DNA from: Pseudobutyrivibrio ruminis HUN009
Lineage (GTDB): Bacteria > Bacillota > Clostridia > Lachnospirales > Lachnospiraceae
DNA length: 64,000 bases
NCBI RefSeq assembly: GCF_000703005.1
Contig: NZ_JNLH01000001.1
Span: 1,295,001 to 1,359,000, forward strand
Direction: 5' to 3'
Below the pieces are notes generated by a model, which was not told the DNA's origin, made no database searches, and was given only the letters and a program-made list of their open reading frames with translations. The position numbers were made by a program, and so were the translations under genes. Of this stretch, positions 41,436 through 50,137 are shown one piece after another. The number at the start of each line of letters is the position of its first letter. Position 1 is the stretch's first letter.

Positions 41436-42974
41436 ATGGAAGATTATGTAATTGAGATGCTGCATATTACAAAAGAATTTCCAGGCATAATTGCAAATGA
41501 CGACATCACTTTGCAACTTAAGCGCGGAGAAATTCATGCACTTCTCGGTGAAAATGGAGCTGGAAAGTCCACGCTTATGAGCGTTCTTTTTGGACTGTAC
41601 ACTCCAGAAAAGGGAGTAATTAAAAAAGACGGTAAAGAGGTTAAAATTAGCAATCCGAATGATGCTACAGACCTTGGTATCGGAATGGTTCATCAGCACT
41701 TTATGTTGGTAGATATCTTCTCGGTACTTGATAACATCATTCTTGGATCAGAGCCAAGCAAGTTTGGTTTCCTCACAAAGGAAGAAGCTAGAGCAAAGGT
41801 TATTAGATTGTCTGAAAAGTACAATCTTAAGGTTGATCCTGATGCTATGGTAGAGGATATCACTGTTGGTATGCAGCAGCGTGTAGAAATCCTTAAGATG
41901 CTCTACAGAGATAACGAAGTTCTTATCTTTGATGAGCCTACAGCTGTTCTTACACCTCAGGAAATAGATGAGCTTATGAAAATCATGAAGGAGCTTGCAG
42001 CAGAAGGTAAGTCAATCCTCTTCATCACTCACAAGCTCAACGAAATCATGGAAGTTGCTGACAGATGTTCAATCCTTAGAAAGGGTAAATACATCGGTAC
42101 AGTTGATGTTGCAAACACTACCAAGGAAGAGCTTTCTTCTATGATGGTTGGACGTAATGTAAAGTTTGCAGTAGACAAGGCGCCAGCAAATCCTGGCAAA
42201 GAAGTATTGAAGGTAGAGAATGTTTGTGTAAAGAGTAAGATTCATGCAAATGATTCTGTACACAACGTTTCATTCAATGTTCGCGCTGGTGAAATCGTAT
42301 GTATCGCTGGTATCGACGGAAACGGTCAGACAGAGTTCGTTGGAGCTCTTACAGGTCTCGATGATATTTCAAGTGGTAAAATCACTCTTTGTGGTGAGGA
42401 TATCACAAAGAAATCTATTAGATATAAGAACACACATGGTATGAGTCATATCCCAGAAGACAGACATAAGCATGGTCTTGTTCTTGACTATACTCTCGAG
42501 GAAAACATGATTCTTCAGAGATATTTCGAGCCAGCTTTCCAAAAGGGTGGACTTATCAAAAAGAAAGAGATGAGACAGTACTCTGACAGACTTGCAAGTG
42601 CATTTGATGTTCGTTCTGGTCAGGGCGCTCGCACAATTGTCCGTTCTATGTCTGGTGGTAACCAGCAGAAGGCTATCGTTGCTCGTGAGATGGATAGAGA
42701 CCATGAGCTTCTTGTTGCTGTTCAGCCTACAAGAGGTCTTGATGTTGGTGCTATCGAATATATCCACGAGGAAATCGTTAAAGAAAGAGACAACGGTAAG
42801 GCAATCTTACTTGTTTCTTTAGAGTTGGATGAGGTTATGAACCTATCTGATAGAATTCTTGTTATGTATGAAGGCGAAATCGTTGGAGAGTTAGATCCAA
42901 AGCAGACTACACTTCAGGAACTCGGCCTTTATATGTCAGGCGCAAAGCGAGACAACGGAAAGGAGGCTAACTAA
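41436..42974 (+). CDS. Nucleoside ABC importer ATPase (double cassette)
   Basis: 512 residues with two ABC cassettes. First: Walker A GENGAGKST, signature ITVGMQQRVEI, Walker B VLIFDEPTAVL. Second: Walker A is the degenerate GIDGNGQTE, signature MSGGNQQKAI, and the Walker B region reads LLVAVQPTRGLD, with no Asp-Glu, as usual for the sugar/nucleoside (MglA/RbsA/NupA-type) class. Powers the two permeases that follow; cytoplasmic. The start of the next gene overlaps the stop by one base. Confidence 0.94.
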   Translation: MEDYVIEMLHITKEFPGIIANDDITLQLKRGEIHALLGENGAGKSTLMSVLFGLYTPEKGVIKKDGKEVKISNPNDATDLGIGMVHQHFMLVDIFSVLDNIILGSEPSKFGFLTKEEARAKVIRLSEKYNLKVDPDAMVEDITVGMQQRVEILKMLYRDNEVLIFDEPTAVLTPQEIDELMKIMKELAAEGKSILFITHKLNEIMEVADRCSILRKGKYIGTVDVANTTKEELSSMMVGRNVKFAVDKAPANPGKEVLKVENVCVKSKIHANDSVHNVSFNVRAGEIVCIAGIDGNGQTEFVGALTGLDDISSGKITLCGEDITKKSIRYKNTHGMSHIPEDRHKHGLVLDYTLEENMILQRYFEPAFQKGGLIKKKEMRQYSDRLASAFDVRSGQGARTIVRSMSGGNQQKAIVAREMDRDHELLVAVQPTRGLDVGAIEYIHEEIVKERDNGKAILLVSLELDEVMNLSDRILVMYEGEIVGELDPKQTTLQELGLYMSGAKRDNGKEAN

Positions 42975-44119
42975 TGGGAGAGAAGATTAGCTTTTTTAGA
43001 CGCCCTGCCGTTCAGACGATTATTGCGTCAATTCTATGTGCAGTTTTAGGTATATTCATCGGATATATCATTCTACTTACAATGAATGCTGAGCATGCGA
43101 CTGAAGGTATGCAGGCAATCATTACAAACTTTTTCAAGTTTAGCGGGAACGCAACAGTTCTTATGAAATACATGGGATCATTCCTTGTAAAATCAATGCC
43201 ACTTATTCTTTGTGCTGAAGCAATTCTTTTTGCTTACAAGGCAGGCTTATTCAATATCGGAGCTGCCGGTCAGTACACAGTAGGTATTATCGCCAGCCTT
43301 TATTGCTCATTGGCATTGGGTTGGAATTGGTTCTTATGTGTTGTTGCAGCAATTGCTGCAGGTGCTCTTTGGGGATTTATGGCAGGACTCCTTAAGGCAT
43401 ACTTCAACGTAAACGAAGTTATCGCAGGTATCATGCTCAACTGGATTGGCTTATATCTTTGCAATATTATCATTGGTGGCGAAAAATGTATGAATCAGAC
43501 AAAGTCTGAGACATTTGATATTGTATCAGTTAACCCTTCAGCAATATTACCTGGATTCATACAGGATTTCTTCGGTGGCAATAAATACACAACAATCGCA
43601 ATACCAGCAACAATTATTATTGCTATCGCAATCCTTGTAGTTCTTAACAAGACAACATTTGGTTATGAATTAAAGGCAACAGGTCACAACAAAGAGGCTG
43701 CTAAATATGCAGGTATGAATGCAAAGCGTAATATCATCCTTACACTTGTTATTTCAGGTGCTATTTCAGGATTTGCAGCTTCTCAGTTCTATCTTACAGG
43801 AATGGAGCATTACACAATTTCTGCTTCAGTTCCAGGCATGGGATTCTCAGGAATCGCCGTTGCGTTCCTTGGTGGTTTACATCCAATTGGAACAATTTTC
43901 GCTGGCTTATTTGTAGAGTACATTACTCTTGGTGGTCAGTACCTCAACACAAACTATTACAACCCACAGGTTGCTGATTTAGTTATAGCTATTATCATTT
44001 ACCTTTGCGGTTTCGTATTGTTCTTTAAGTCAGTAGTTAATAGACCAGCTAAGGTAAAGGTTAACGCCAATGCCGAGCCAGCAACAAAGTCAGCAAAAGC
44101 TGAAGAAAAGGAGGTGTAG
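42974..44119 (+). CDS. Nucleoside ABC importer permease 1
   Basis: 381 residues, about ten membrane helices. FKAGLFNIGAAGQ-type block (here YKAGLFNIGAAGQYTVGI, about 85-102) and GHNKEAAKYAGMNAKRNI are the hallmark of NupB/BmpB/YufP permeases. The C-terminal ANAEPATKSAKAEEKEV is a charged cytoplasmic tail. Begins at ATG 42974, which shares a base with the ATPase stop. Forms the channel with the next gene product. Confidence 0.93.
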   Translation: MGEKISFFRRPAVQTIIASILCAVLGIFIGYIILLTMNAEHATEGMQAIITNFFKFSGNATVLMKYMGSFLVKSMPLILCAEAILFAYKAGLFNIGAAGQYTVGIIASLYCSLALGWNWFLCVVAAIAAGALWGFMAGLLKAYFNVNEVIAGIMLNWIGLYLCNIIIGGEKCMNQTKSETFDIVSVNPSAILPGFIQDFFGGNKYTTIAIPATIIIAIAILVVLNKTTFGYELKATGHNKEAAKYAGMNAKRNIILTLVISGAISGFAASQFYLTGMEHYTISASVPGMGFSGIAVAFLGGLHPIGTIFAGLFVEYITLGGQYLNTNYYNPQVADLVIAIIIYLCGFVLFFKSVVNRPAKVKVNANAEPATKSAKAEEKEV

Positions 44120-44120
44120 T

Positions 44121-45065
44121 ATGGCTTTACTTATTCAATACACCCTCATCTCATCAGCAGTACTGATTCTTGTAGCTTTGGGTGGTATGTTCTCAGAGCG
44201 AAGCGGTATCATCAATCTTGGTCTTGAAGGAATCATGGTATTCGGAGCTATGGCAGGTGCTATGGTAATGGTTCTTGTTCCTGAAAATTGGCCAAAGGCA
44301 GCAATCATCGTTTGCACACTTTGTGCAGCAGCAATCGCAGGTATGCTTTCATCACTGTTAATCGCAGTTGCCTGCATCAACTTCAAGGCAGATCAGACCC
44401 TTGTAGGTACAGCTGTAAACATGCTTGCAACAGCAGCAGCTACTGTTATTATCAAGGCTTTCAACACAACTCGTTCTCACGGTTCAGATTTCTCTGCAAA
44501 GCTTGATTACAACAGAGGTTACAAAGCATTTATTATTCACACTAGCAAAATCGACTTCAACTGGTTTGAAGTTGTTGGTTTAGTTCTTCTTGTAGCAGCA
44601 ATTATTGTATTTTACAAGACAAAGTTTGCTCTTAGACTTAGAGCATGTGGTGAGCATCCACAGGCAGCTGATTCAGTAGGTATCAATGTTTACGCAATGA
44701 GATATGCAGGTGTTCTTATTTCAGGATTCCTTGCAGGTCTCGGTGGAATCATTTATATCGCAGCAGCAAACTCAACATGGCATTTTGATTACGGTGTTGC
44801 CGGAGCAGGTTTCCTTGCTCTTGCAGTTATGATTTTTGGTCAGTGGAAGCCAGAGCGTATTGCATGGTCAGCAATTCTTTTCGCTGTATTTAGATCACTT
44901 TCAAACGTATATACAGCAATCGGATTCTTACACGCATTACCTATTTCAGGAACTGTTTACAACATGTTCCCTTACATTGTTTCACTTATCGTTCTTGCAT
45001 TTACATCACAGAATTCACGTGCACCAAAGGCAGAAGGAATTCCATACGATAAAGGTGCTAGATAA
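44121..45065 (+). CDS. Nucleoside ABC importer permease 2
   Basis: 314 residues. GGMFSERSGIINLGLEGIMVFGA and LRACGEHPQAADSVGINVYAMRYAGVLISG are diagnostic for the NupC/BmpC (YufQ) permease. The start is ATG 44121, preceded by AAAGGAGG in the end of the upstream gene; the open frame extends to 44070 but has no SD there. The HD-GYP gene starts 9 bp downstream and is probably on the same message. Confidence 0.94.
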   Translation: MALLIQYTLISSAVLILVALGGMFSERSGIINLGLEGIMVFGAMAGAMVMVLVPENWPKAAIIVCTLCAAAIAGMLSSLLIAVACINFKADQTLVGTAVNMLATAAATVIIKAFNTTRSHGSDFSAKLDYNRGYKAFIIHTSKIDFNWFEVVGLVLLVAAIIVFYKTKFALRLRACGEHPQAADSVGINVYAMRYAGVLISGFLAGLGGIIYIAAANSTWHFDYGVAGAGFLALAVMIFGQWKPERIAWSAILFAVFRSLSNVYTAIGFLHALPISGTVYNMFPYIVSLIVLAFTSQNSRAPKAEGIPYDKGAR

Positions 45066-45073
45066 ATTGTCAT

Positions 45074-46171
45074 ATGAAAATTATTAACGTAGACGAAATG
45101 AAGCCGGGAATGATTCTGGCTGAAAAGATAATAAGTCCTAAGGGACAGGTTCTTGCCGATGAAGGTACTGCCATAACAGCTCAGCAGCTTTTGCACATGA
45201 GCTATTATGGCATCAAAGAACTCAAGATTCAGGACGAGGAAGATGCGATTGAAAAATATCAATTTGATGCGCCTGATGAGTTCATCGGTGAGACCCAGTC
45301 TTGGCGAATTCTCAACAGTGAGGAGTTCAAAGAGTTTAAACGAGCATATGAAAAATGCTCCGATAGGCTTGAAGGGATTATCAGTGATTTGGTTGAGAAA
45401 CAGGGGGCATTGGATGATACCGAATTAATCCAGGAGATTCATTCGGTGTTTGAAAAGCATTCTACAGGTCTTGGCATTATGGCTATGATGCTAAACATTC
45501 AGGAGATTGACCGTAGCACATTCAGGCATTCTGTTAACGTGGCAATCATTTCCAGGGTATGTGGAGGATGGCTTGGTATTACAGATGAGAAAGAGCTGGA
45601 TGTTCTTACTATGTGTGGTCTTTATCACGATATAGGAAAATCTCTTGTGCCTCACAGTATTTTGACAAAGCCAGGTCCACTTAATGCAGAAGAGTTTGGC
45701 CGAATGGCTGAGCATCCACTTCTTGGATATAATCTGCTTAGTGATTTGCCAATAGACAGACGCATAAAGCTTGCAGCTCTTCAGCACCATGAGCGTAATG
45801 ATGGCAGCGGTTATCCTTATGGGCTTACAAAGGACTTTATTAATCCTTTTTCAAAGATAATAGCTATTACAGATGTGTATGATGCGATGACAGCTGATAG
45901 AGTTTATCGAGCTGGAATTTGTCCATTTGAAGTAATTGCTCAGTTCCAAAGAGTGGAGCCAAGCAAATACGATCAAAATGTCTTACATGTCTTTCTACAG
46001 AACATTGCCCAGTCCTATATTGGGACGGGTGTGCTTCTTTCGGATAATTCTCGTGGAATTATCACTATGGTTAAAAAGAACGCTTTAGCAAGTCCGCTAA
46101 TACAGCTGGATGACGGTTCGTTTGTAGATTTGCAGGAGCGTACAGATTTGTATATTAGAGCTTGTATATAA
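45074..46171 (+). CDS. HD-GYP domain phosphodiesterase
   Basis: 365 residues. N-terminal domain of about 130 residues without a known name, with KPGMILAEKIISPKGQVLADEGT, which often precedes HD-GYP. The HD-GYP domain follows: HD in LYHDIGK (about 192-198), HPLLGYNLL, HHERNDGSGYPYGL (GYP intact) and ITDVYDAMTADRVYR. It should hydrolyse c-di-GMP. It is co-directional and nearly contiguous with the nucleoside importer and is read into its own terminator. No SD is obvious before ATG 45074, so coupling is likely. Confidence 0.92.
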   Translation: MKIINVDEMKPGMILAEKIISPKGQVLADEGTAITAQQLLHMSYYGIKELKIQDEEDAIEKYQFDAPDEFIGETQSWRILNSEEFKEFKRAYEKCSDRLEGIISDLVEKQGALDDTELIQEIHSVFEKHSTGLGIMAMMLNIQEIDRSTFRHSVNVAIISRVCGGWLGITDEKELDVLTMCGLYHDIGKSLVPHSILTKPGPLNAEEFGRMAEHPLLGYNLLSDLPIDRRIKLAALQHHERNDGSGYPYGLTKDFINPFSKIIAITDVYDAMTADRVYRAGICPFEVIAQFQRVEPSKYDQNVLHVFLQNIAQSYIGTGVLLSDNSRGIITMVKKNALASPLIQLDDGSFVDLQERTDLYIRACI

Positions 46172-46175
46172 AGAA

Positions 46176-46205
46176 AAGCTAGGAGTTATTGCTCCTAGCT
46201 TTTTG
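46176..46205. terminator. Bidirectional terminator between the HD-GYP gene and lysA
   Basis: AAAGCTAGGAG and CTCCTAGCTTT pair around TTATTG, with T run on the plus strand and A run on the minus side. Confidence 0.88.
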
Positions 46206-46224
46206 TTTATGCACATATAAGTGA

Positions 46225-47493
46225 TTATTTTAATAGATTATCAACAACTCCAAGTCCATCGAATGTAGCAAGATAATCCTTGATTGTTTCTGGACGACGG
46301 ATAAGCTTGAAGCTTCCATCTTCCTTAAGAAGAACTTCGGCGCTCTTTAGCTTTCCGTTGTAGTTATATCCCATTGAGTAACCATGAGCACCTGTATCGT
46401 GGATAAATAGGATGTCTCCCATGTCGATTTGTGGAAGCTGACGGTCTACAGCAAATTTATCGCAGTTTTCGCAGAGAGAACCGGTGATATCGTATACCTT
46501 ATCCTCAGGAGCATTTTCCTTTCCGAGAACTGTTACATGATGATATGAACCGTATACAGCTGGACGCATAAGGTCTACAGCACATGCATCTACTCCGATG
46601 TACTCCTTGTAAATGTGCTTTTCGTGGATTGCTGTTGTAACAAGTCCACCGTAAGGTCCCATCATAAAACGACCCATCTCAGTGAAAATGGCAACATCTC
46701 CAAGACCTGCAGGAACTAGAATTTCATCAAATGCCTTGTGAACGCCTTCACCAATCACTGCAATATCGTTTGGTTTTTGATCTGGACGGTATGCAATACC
46801 AACACCACCAGAAAGATTAACAAATGAAATAGCAATACCTGTCTTTTCCTTAAGCTCAACAATAAGCTCGAACAAAGTCTTTGCAAGGGCAGGGTAGTAA
46901 TCATTTGTAACAGTATTTGAAACTAAGAATGCATGGATTCCGAACTCCTCAACACCCTTATCTCTAAGAACCTGATATGCCTCGAAAATCTGCTCTTTAG
47001 TCATTCCATACTTGCTATCCCCAGGATTATCCATAATACCGTTTGAAAGCTCATATACACCGCCTGGATTGTATCTGCAACACATCTTCTTAGGAAAATG
47101 ACCAACGGCTTTCTCGTAGAAATCAATGTGTGTAAAGTCGTCTAAGTTTACGATAACACCTAATTCATCAGCGTACTTGAATTCGCTAGCAGGAGTATCA
47201 TTAGAAGAAAACATTATATCGTCTTTTTTGAAACCAATCTGGTCTGATAATGCAAGCTCTACATATGATGCACAGTCAACGCCGCAACCTTCTTCCTGAA
47301 GAATTTTTAGGATGAATGGGTTTGGATTTGCCTTAACTGCAAAATATTCTTTAAAACCTTTATTCCAGCTAAATGCCTTGTTTACTGCACGGGCATTTTC
47401 TCGGATTCCTTTTTCGTCATAAATGTTGAAAGGAGTTGGGATTGTTTGTGTAATTTCTTGAATCTTTTCTTTTGTAACAAATGGGGTTTTCAT
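46225..47493 (-). CDS. lysA: Diaminopimelate decarboxylase
   Basis: 422 residues. PLP enzyme (alanine racemase fold) that makes L-lysine from meso-diaminopimelate. The PLP lysine is Lys54 in YFAVKANPNP, and FVNLSGGVGIAYRPDQ is the phosphate-binding Gly loop. GEGVHKAF, TEMGRFMMGP and GSLCENCDKFAVDR are the substrate-side blocks of LysA. GGAGATG lies 7 bp before the ATG on the minus strand. It diverges from tRNA-Thr. No other lysine genes are in the window. Confidence 0.95.
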   Translation of the reverse strand: MKTPFVTKEKIQEITQTIPTPFNIYDEKGIRENARAVNKAFSWNKGFKEYFAVKANPNPFILKILQEEGCGVDCASYVELALSDQIGFKKDDIMFSSNDTPASEFKYADELGVIVNLDDFTHIDFYEKAVGHFPKKMCCRYNPGGVYELSNGIMDNPGDSKYGMTKEQIFEAYQVLRDKGVEEFGIHAFLVSNTVTNDYYPALAKTLFELIVELKEKTGIAISFVNLSGGVGIAYRPDQKPNDIAVIGEGVHKAFDEILVPAGLGDVAIFTEMGRFMMGPYGGLVTTAIHEKHIYKEYIGVDACAVDLMRPAVYGSYHHVTVLGKENAPEDKVYDITGSLCENCDKFAVDRQLPQIDMGDILFIHDTGAHGYSMGYNYNGKLKSAEVLLKEDGSFKLIRRPETIKDYLATFDGLGVVDNLLK

Positions 47494-47507
47494 AGCTATT
47501 CATCTCC

Positions 47508-47536
47508 TTGACAATGATACTCAACTTTGATATGCT
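47508..47536 (+). promoter_or_regulatory. Promoter of the tRNA-Thr gene
   Basis: TTGACA (47508-47513), 17 bp, TATGCT (47531-47536), 20 bp before the tRNA. A TTGCT/AGCAA hairpin lies in between (47541-47556). Confidence 0.85.
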
Positions 47537-47556
47537 TTTTCTTGCTGAATAAGCAA

Positions 47557-47628
47557 GCTGGTGTGGCTCAGAGGTAGAGCACTTCCTTGGTAAGGAAGGG
47601 GTCACGGGTTCAATTCCCGTCACCAGCT
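47557..47628 (+). tRNA. tRNA-Thr (GGT)
   Basis: Acceptor GCTGGTG pairs with CACCAGC, anticodon loop TTGGTAA gives GGT, discriminator T. It is followed by six T, which together with T-stem pairing may end transcription. Confidence 0.96.
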
Positions 47629-47732
47629 CTTTTTTATTATCTTCTTTTCTCTGATTGGGAATACTTTAACATAATAAAGTGTTAATGTAAACTGGTTTTA
47701 CACAACTGATTATAATTTTAGGAGGTATATAA

Positions 47733-48770
47733 ATGGACACTAGTAAATACGTAGACTACATGGTAAATCAAACTGTTGATATTCTGGGCATAGATAGCCC
47801 TACAGGGTTCACAGCCACTGCTGCTAAGCATCTTATGGCAGAATATGAAAAGCTTGGTTACAAGCCTCAGATGACCACTAAGGGCGGTATCCTTGTTGAT
47901 TTGGGAGGAAAGGCAGAGGATGATGCGCTTCTTATCGAAGCTCACATGGATACACTTGGTGGAATGGTTTGCAAGATTAAGGACAACGGAAATCTTGAGC
48001 TTACTCCACTTGGTGGATTCAATCCAAACAATGGTGAGTCTGAGAACTGTCGCATCTACACAAGAGATGGCAAGGTTTACGAGGGAACATTTCAGCTTAA
48101 TGATGCATCTGTTCACGTTAATGGAGATTACTCTACAAAGACACGTGAGTTTAAGGGTATGGAAGTGGTTGTTGATGAGGAAGTTTCATCTGCAGATGAC
48201 ACAAAAGCTCTTGGCATTATGATTGGCGATATTGTTGCTTTCGAGCCACGCACAAGAGTTACAGAGTCAGGCTACATCAAAAGCCGTTTTCTTGATGATA
48301 AGCTTTCTGTTGGAATTCTTCTTGGACAGGCTAAATATTTGGCAGACAACAAAATCACACCAGAGAGAAAGGTATACCATCACATCACTGTTTACGAAGA
48401 GGTGGGACATGGCGCATGCGGAACCGTTCCAGATGGCGTTACAGAGATCCTTTCGGTAGATATGGGATGCATTGGTGAGGGCCTTGATTGTAAAGAGACA
48501 CAGGTAAGTATCTGTGCAAAGGATAGCGGTGGCCCTTACAACTATGATGTGGTTTCTGCTTTGATAAAGGCCGCTAAAGACAACGAAATTGATTTTGCCG
48601 TAGATGTTTACCCTCACTATGGTTCAGACGCTGATGCGGCTCTTAACGCGGGCTACGATGTAAAACATGGACTTATCGGATCTGGTGTTTATGCAAGCCA
48701 CGGATACGAACGCTCTCACAAGAAGGGTGTTGAAAACACATTCAAGCTTCTTATCAATTACGTAAAATAA
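47733..48770 (+). CDS. M42 family metallopeptidase
   Basis: 345 residues, typical of M42 glutamyl/leucyl aminopeptidases, co-catalytic and usually a large cytoplasmic oligomer. SPTGFTATAAKHL opens the catalytic domain; AHMDTLGGMV carries the first metal ligands. The aperture domain spans about 75-170. VYEEVGHGACGT provides the general base Glu and a ligand, DMGCIGEGLDC another, and YGSDADAALNAG and ASHGYERSH the last. Trims peptides from the N-terminus. GGAGG precedes the ATG. Ends in a terminator shared with the opposing nucleoside phosphorylase gene. Confidence 0.94.
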   Translation: MDTSKYVDYMVNQTVDILGIDSPTGFTATAAKHLMAEYEKLGYKPQMTTKGGILVDLGGKAEDDALLIEAHMDTLGGMVCKIKDNGNLELTPLGGFNPNNGESENCRIYTRDGKVYEGTFQLNDASVHVNGDYSTKTREFKGMEVVVDEEVSSADDTKALGIMIGDIVAFEPRTRVTESGYIKSRFLDDKLSVGILLGQAKYLADNKITPERKVYHHITVYEEVGHGACGTVPDGVTEILSVDMGCIGEGLDCKETQVSICAKDSGGPYNYDVVSALIKAAKDNEIDFAVDVYPHYGSDADAALNAGYDVKHGLIGSGVYASHGYERSHKKGVENTFKLLINYVK

Positions 48771-48785
48771 ATTTGATTATATTAA

Positions 48786-48820
48786 GAAAGACAAGGCTTT
48801 TTTGTGAGCCTTGTCTTTTT
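48786..48820. terminator. Bidirectional terminator between converging genes
   Basis: AAAGACAAGGCT and AGCCTTGTCTTT pair around a T-rich loop, with T on the plus and A on the minus side. Confidence 0.88.
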
Positions 48821-48836
48821 AAATTTATCTATAGTT

Positions 48837-49604
48837 TTAGTTATAGTGTTTTAATACATCAAGTCCCAGCAATAAAGCTTTTTCGTGAGAGTCTTTGCCG
48901 AAATCTCTTGCATCATAATCATGAACATTTGCCAAAGAATCTCCAGTGAAAAGGAACTGTCCAAACTTGGCACCGCGTTTCCTGCTGACAGCGGCAAGGG
49001 CAGAGCATTCCATTTCAACAACAGAACAACCCTCATCTAATCTGTGTTTAACCATATCTTTTGTTTCTCTGAAAAATGCATCTGTAGTCCAGGTGGTGCA
49101 GGTTACAAATGGAAGATTATGAGCTTTGAAACAGCTTTCAATGGCCTCCACAGGCTCTGGATCAAGCTCGATAAAGCGAGAAGCAGGAAGGTAATGATAT
49201 GAAGTGCCCTCGGCTCTAAGAGCTCTTGTTGGGACGATAAAGGCGTTCTCTGGTAAATCAGCCAGTACACCGCAGGAACCAACTGCAATTATCTTTTCAC
49301 ACCCGCATGCTATCAACGAATCCAAAAGTGAAGCAGCGGCAGGAGCACCGATTATTGGCTGCACCAGGCAGATATCTTCGTCTCCATTTTTTAAAACATA
49401 AATATTTACAATGTGAGAAAAAGTTTTGAATTCTTCCACTTTCTTGGCATTATTTTCCTTGGCATAGTTTTCAACTACATCTCCAAGGAATGCAAAAAGA
49501 CATTTCTTTGGAAGGGTTACATTATTCCATTCATATGCTGGAGCTATTACTTCAGCTGAGTGGTCGTCGTATTCAAGTATTGGTATTTCGTGTTTAATAA
49601 TCAT
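48837..49604 (-). CDS. Nucleoside phosphorylase, uridine phosphorylase-like
   Basis: 255 residues. PNP/UDP fold: CLVQPIIGAPAAASLLDSLIACGCEKIIAVGSCGVL (phosphate site), then VVEMECSALAAVSRKRG (ribose/base site with the family Met-Glu) and TGDSLA. It cleaves a nucleoside with phosphate to base and ribose 1-phosphate. Whether pyrimidine or purine nucleosides are preferred cannot be fixed by eye; the SCGVLADLPENAFIVPTRALRAEGTSYHYLP segment resembles the uridine phosphorylase side of the family. GGGAGGAAC stands 6 bp before the ATG. It complements Cdd, DeoC and the importer. Confidence 0.9.
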   Translation of the reverse strand: MIIKHEIPILEYDDHSAEVIAPAYEWNNVTLPKKCLFAFLGDVVENYAKENNAKKVEEFKTFSHIVNIYVLKNGDEDICLVQPIIGAPAAASLLDSLIACGCEKIIAVGSCGVLADLPENAFIVPTRALRAEGTSYHYLPASRFIELDPEPVEAIESCFKAHNLPFVTCTTWTTDAFFRETKDMVKHRLDEGCSVVEMECSALAAVSRKRGAKFGQFLFTGDSLANVHDYDARDFGKDSHEKALLLGLDVLKHYN

Positions 49605-49620
49605 GATGTTCCTCCCTTAT

Positions 49621-49668
49621 ATTTTTAATGGATAGTATAACAATGTTGGGGAGGAAAATACAGAGTTA
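49621..49668. repeat. 48-bp direct repeat, copy 1
   Basis: Identical over 48 bp to 51367-51414. This copy is the immediate upstream (promoter) region of the nucleoside phosphorylase, which is read leftward. It contains TATACTAT on the minus strand, a possible -10. Confidence 0.9.
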
Positions 49669-49710
49669 GTAAATAATAAATATTATTTAGAAAAAACTAT
49701 TGATAATATT

Positions 49711-49815
49711 CGCTGATGATGGTAGCTTTTAATTAGACCGCAGGAAGGCATGGGTAATGCCCGAATCCAAATATTCCATCGGCGGGATTAAGAATGGTAT
49801 ATCCATTCTTTTTTT
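49711..49815 (+). ncRNA. Candidate structured RNA ending in a terminator
   Basis: CGCTGATG (49711-49718) pairs with CATCGGCG (49777-49784), closing a domain with an inner hairpin GGCAT/ATGCC (49747-49751 with 49757-49761). A terminator follows: AGAATGG/CCATTCT with seven T (49791-49815). This aptamer-plus-terminator shape fits a riboswitch or an independent small RNA. I do not recognise it and it does not match the c-di-GMP riboswitch cores. No coding frame is supported. From 49816 to 49916 I see nothing. Confidence 0.45.
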
Positions 49816-49916
49816 ATGGGTTAATTATATACATGTATTGTATATATCACTAAGCATCTCGAAAGCAGCATACTCTCGTCGACTTGCGATAAACGGTTTG
49901 TGCAGCTTTGATATAG

Positions 49917-49984
49917 AGGCCGCAAGTTCAAGTCTTGTCACTCCGATTATTTTTTTCTGATTATTTTTTTGAACTTAATTTTTT
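49917..49984 (+). repeat. tRNA-Pro 3'-end fragment and 46-bp repeat, left copy
   Basis: The T-arm GCAAG-TTCAAGT-CTTGT and the acceptor strand CACTCCG with A as discriminator form the 3' third of a tRNA. The intact tRNA would begin CGGAGTG, as tRNA-Pro does in this group. No 5' half is present. The part from 49939 (CACTCCGATTA) onward recurs with one mismatch at 51328-51373. An attachment-site scar of an integrative element is the simplest reading. Confidence 0.7.
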
Positions 49985-50137
49985 ATATGTAGAAATAAAT
50001 AAAAATAAGCCTTCAACCATAGGAGTCACATCCATTAACAAATCATCTAAAGCGACAGCCCCTTTTGAAGTCTTTCCACATATTTGACACAGAATTAAAA
50101 CAATTAAATGCTAATCTAATTTAATAATGGAAGGAGT

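Noticed and set aside
47417..47623. 68-codon minus-strand frame
   Set aside because: Antisense to tRNA-Thr and overlapping the lysA start; same false tRNA-derived peptide.
49711..49815. c-di-GMP riboswitch upstream of the diguanylate cyclase
   Set aside because: The conserved GEMM and c-di-GMP-II cores are absent, and the element ends in a terminator more than 300 bp before the gene.
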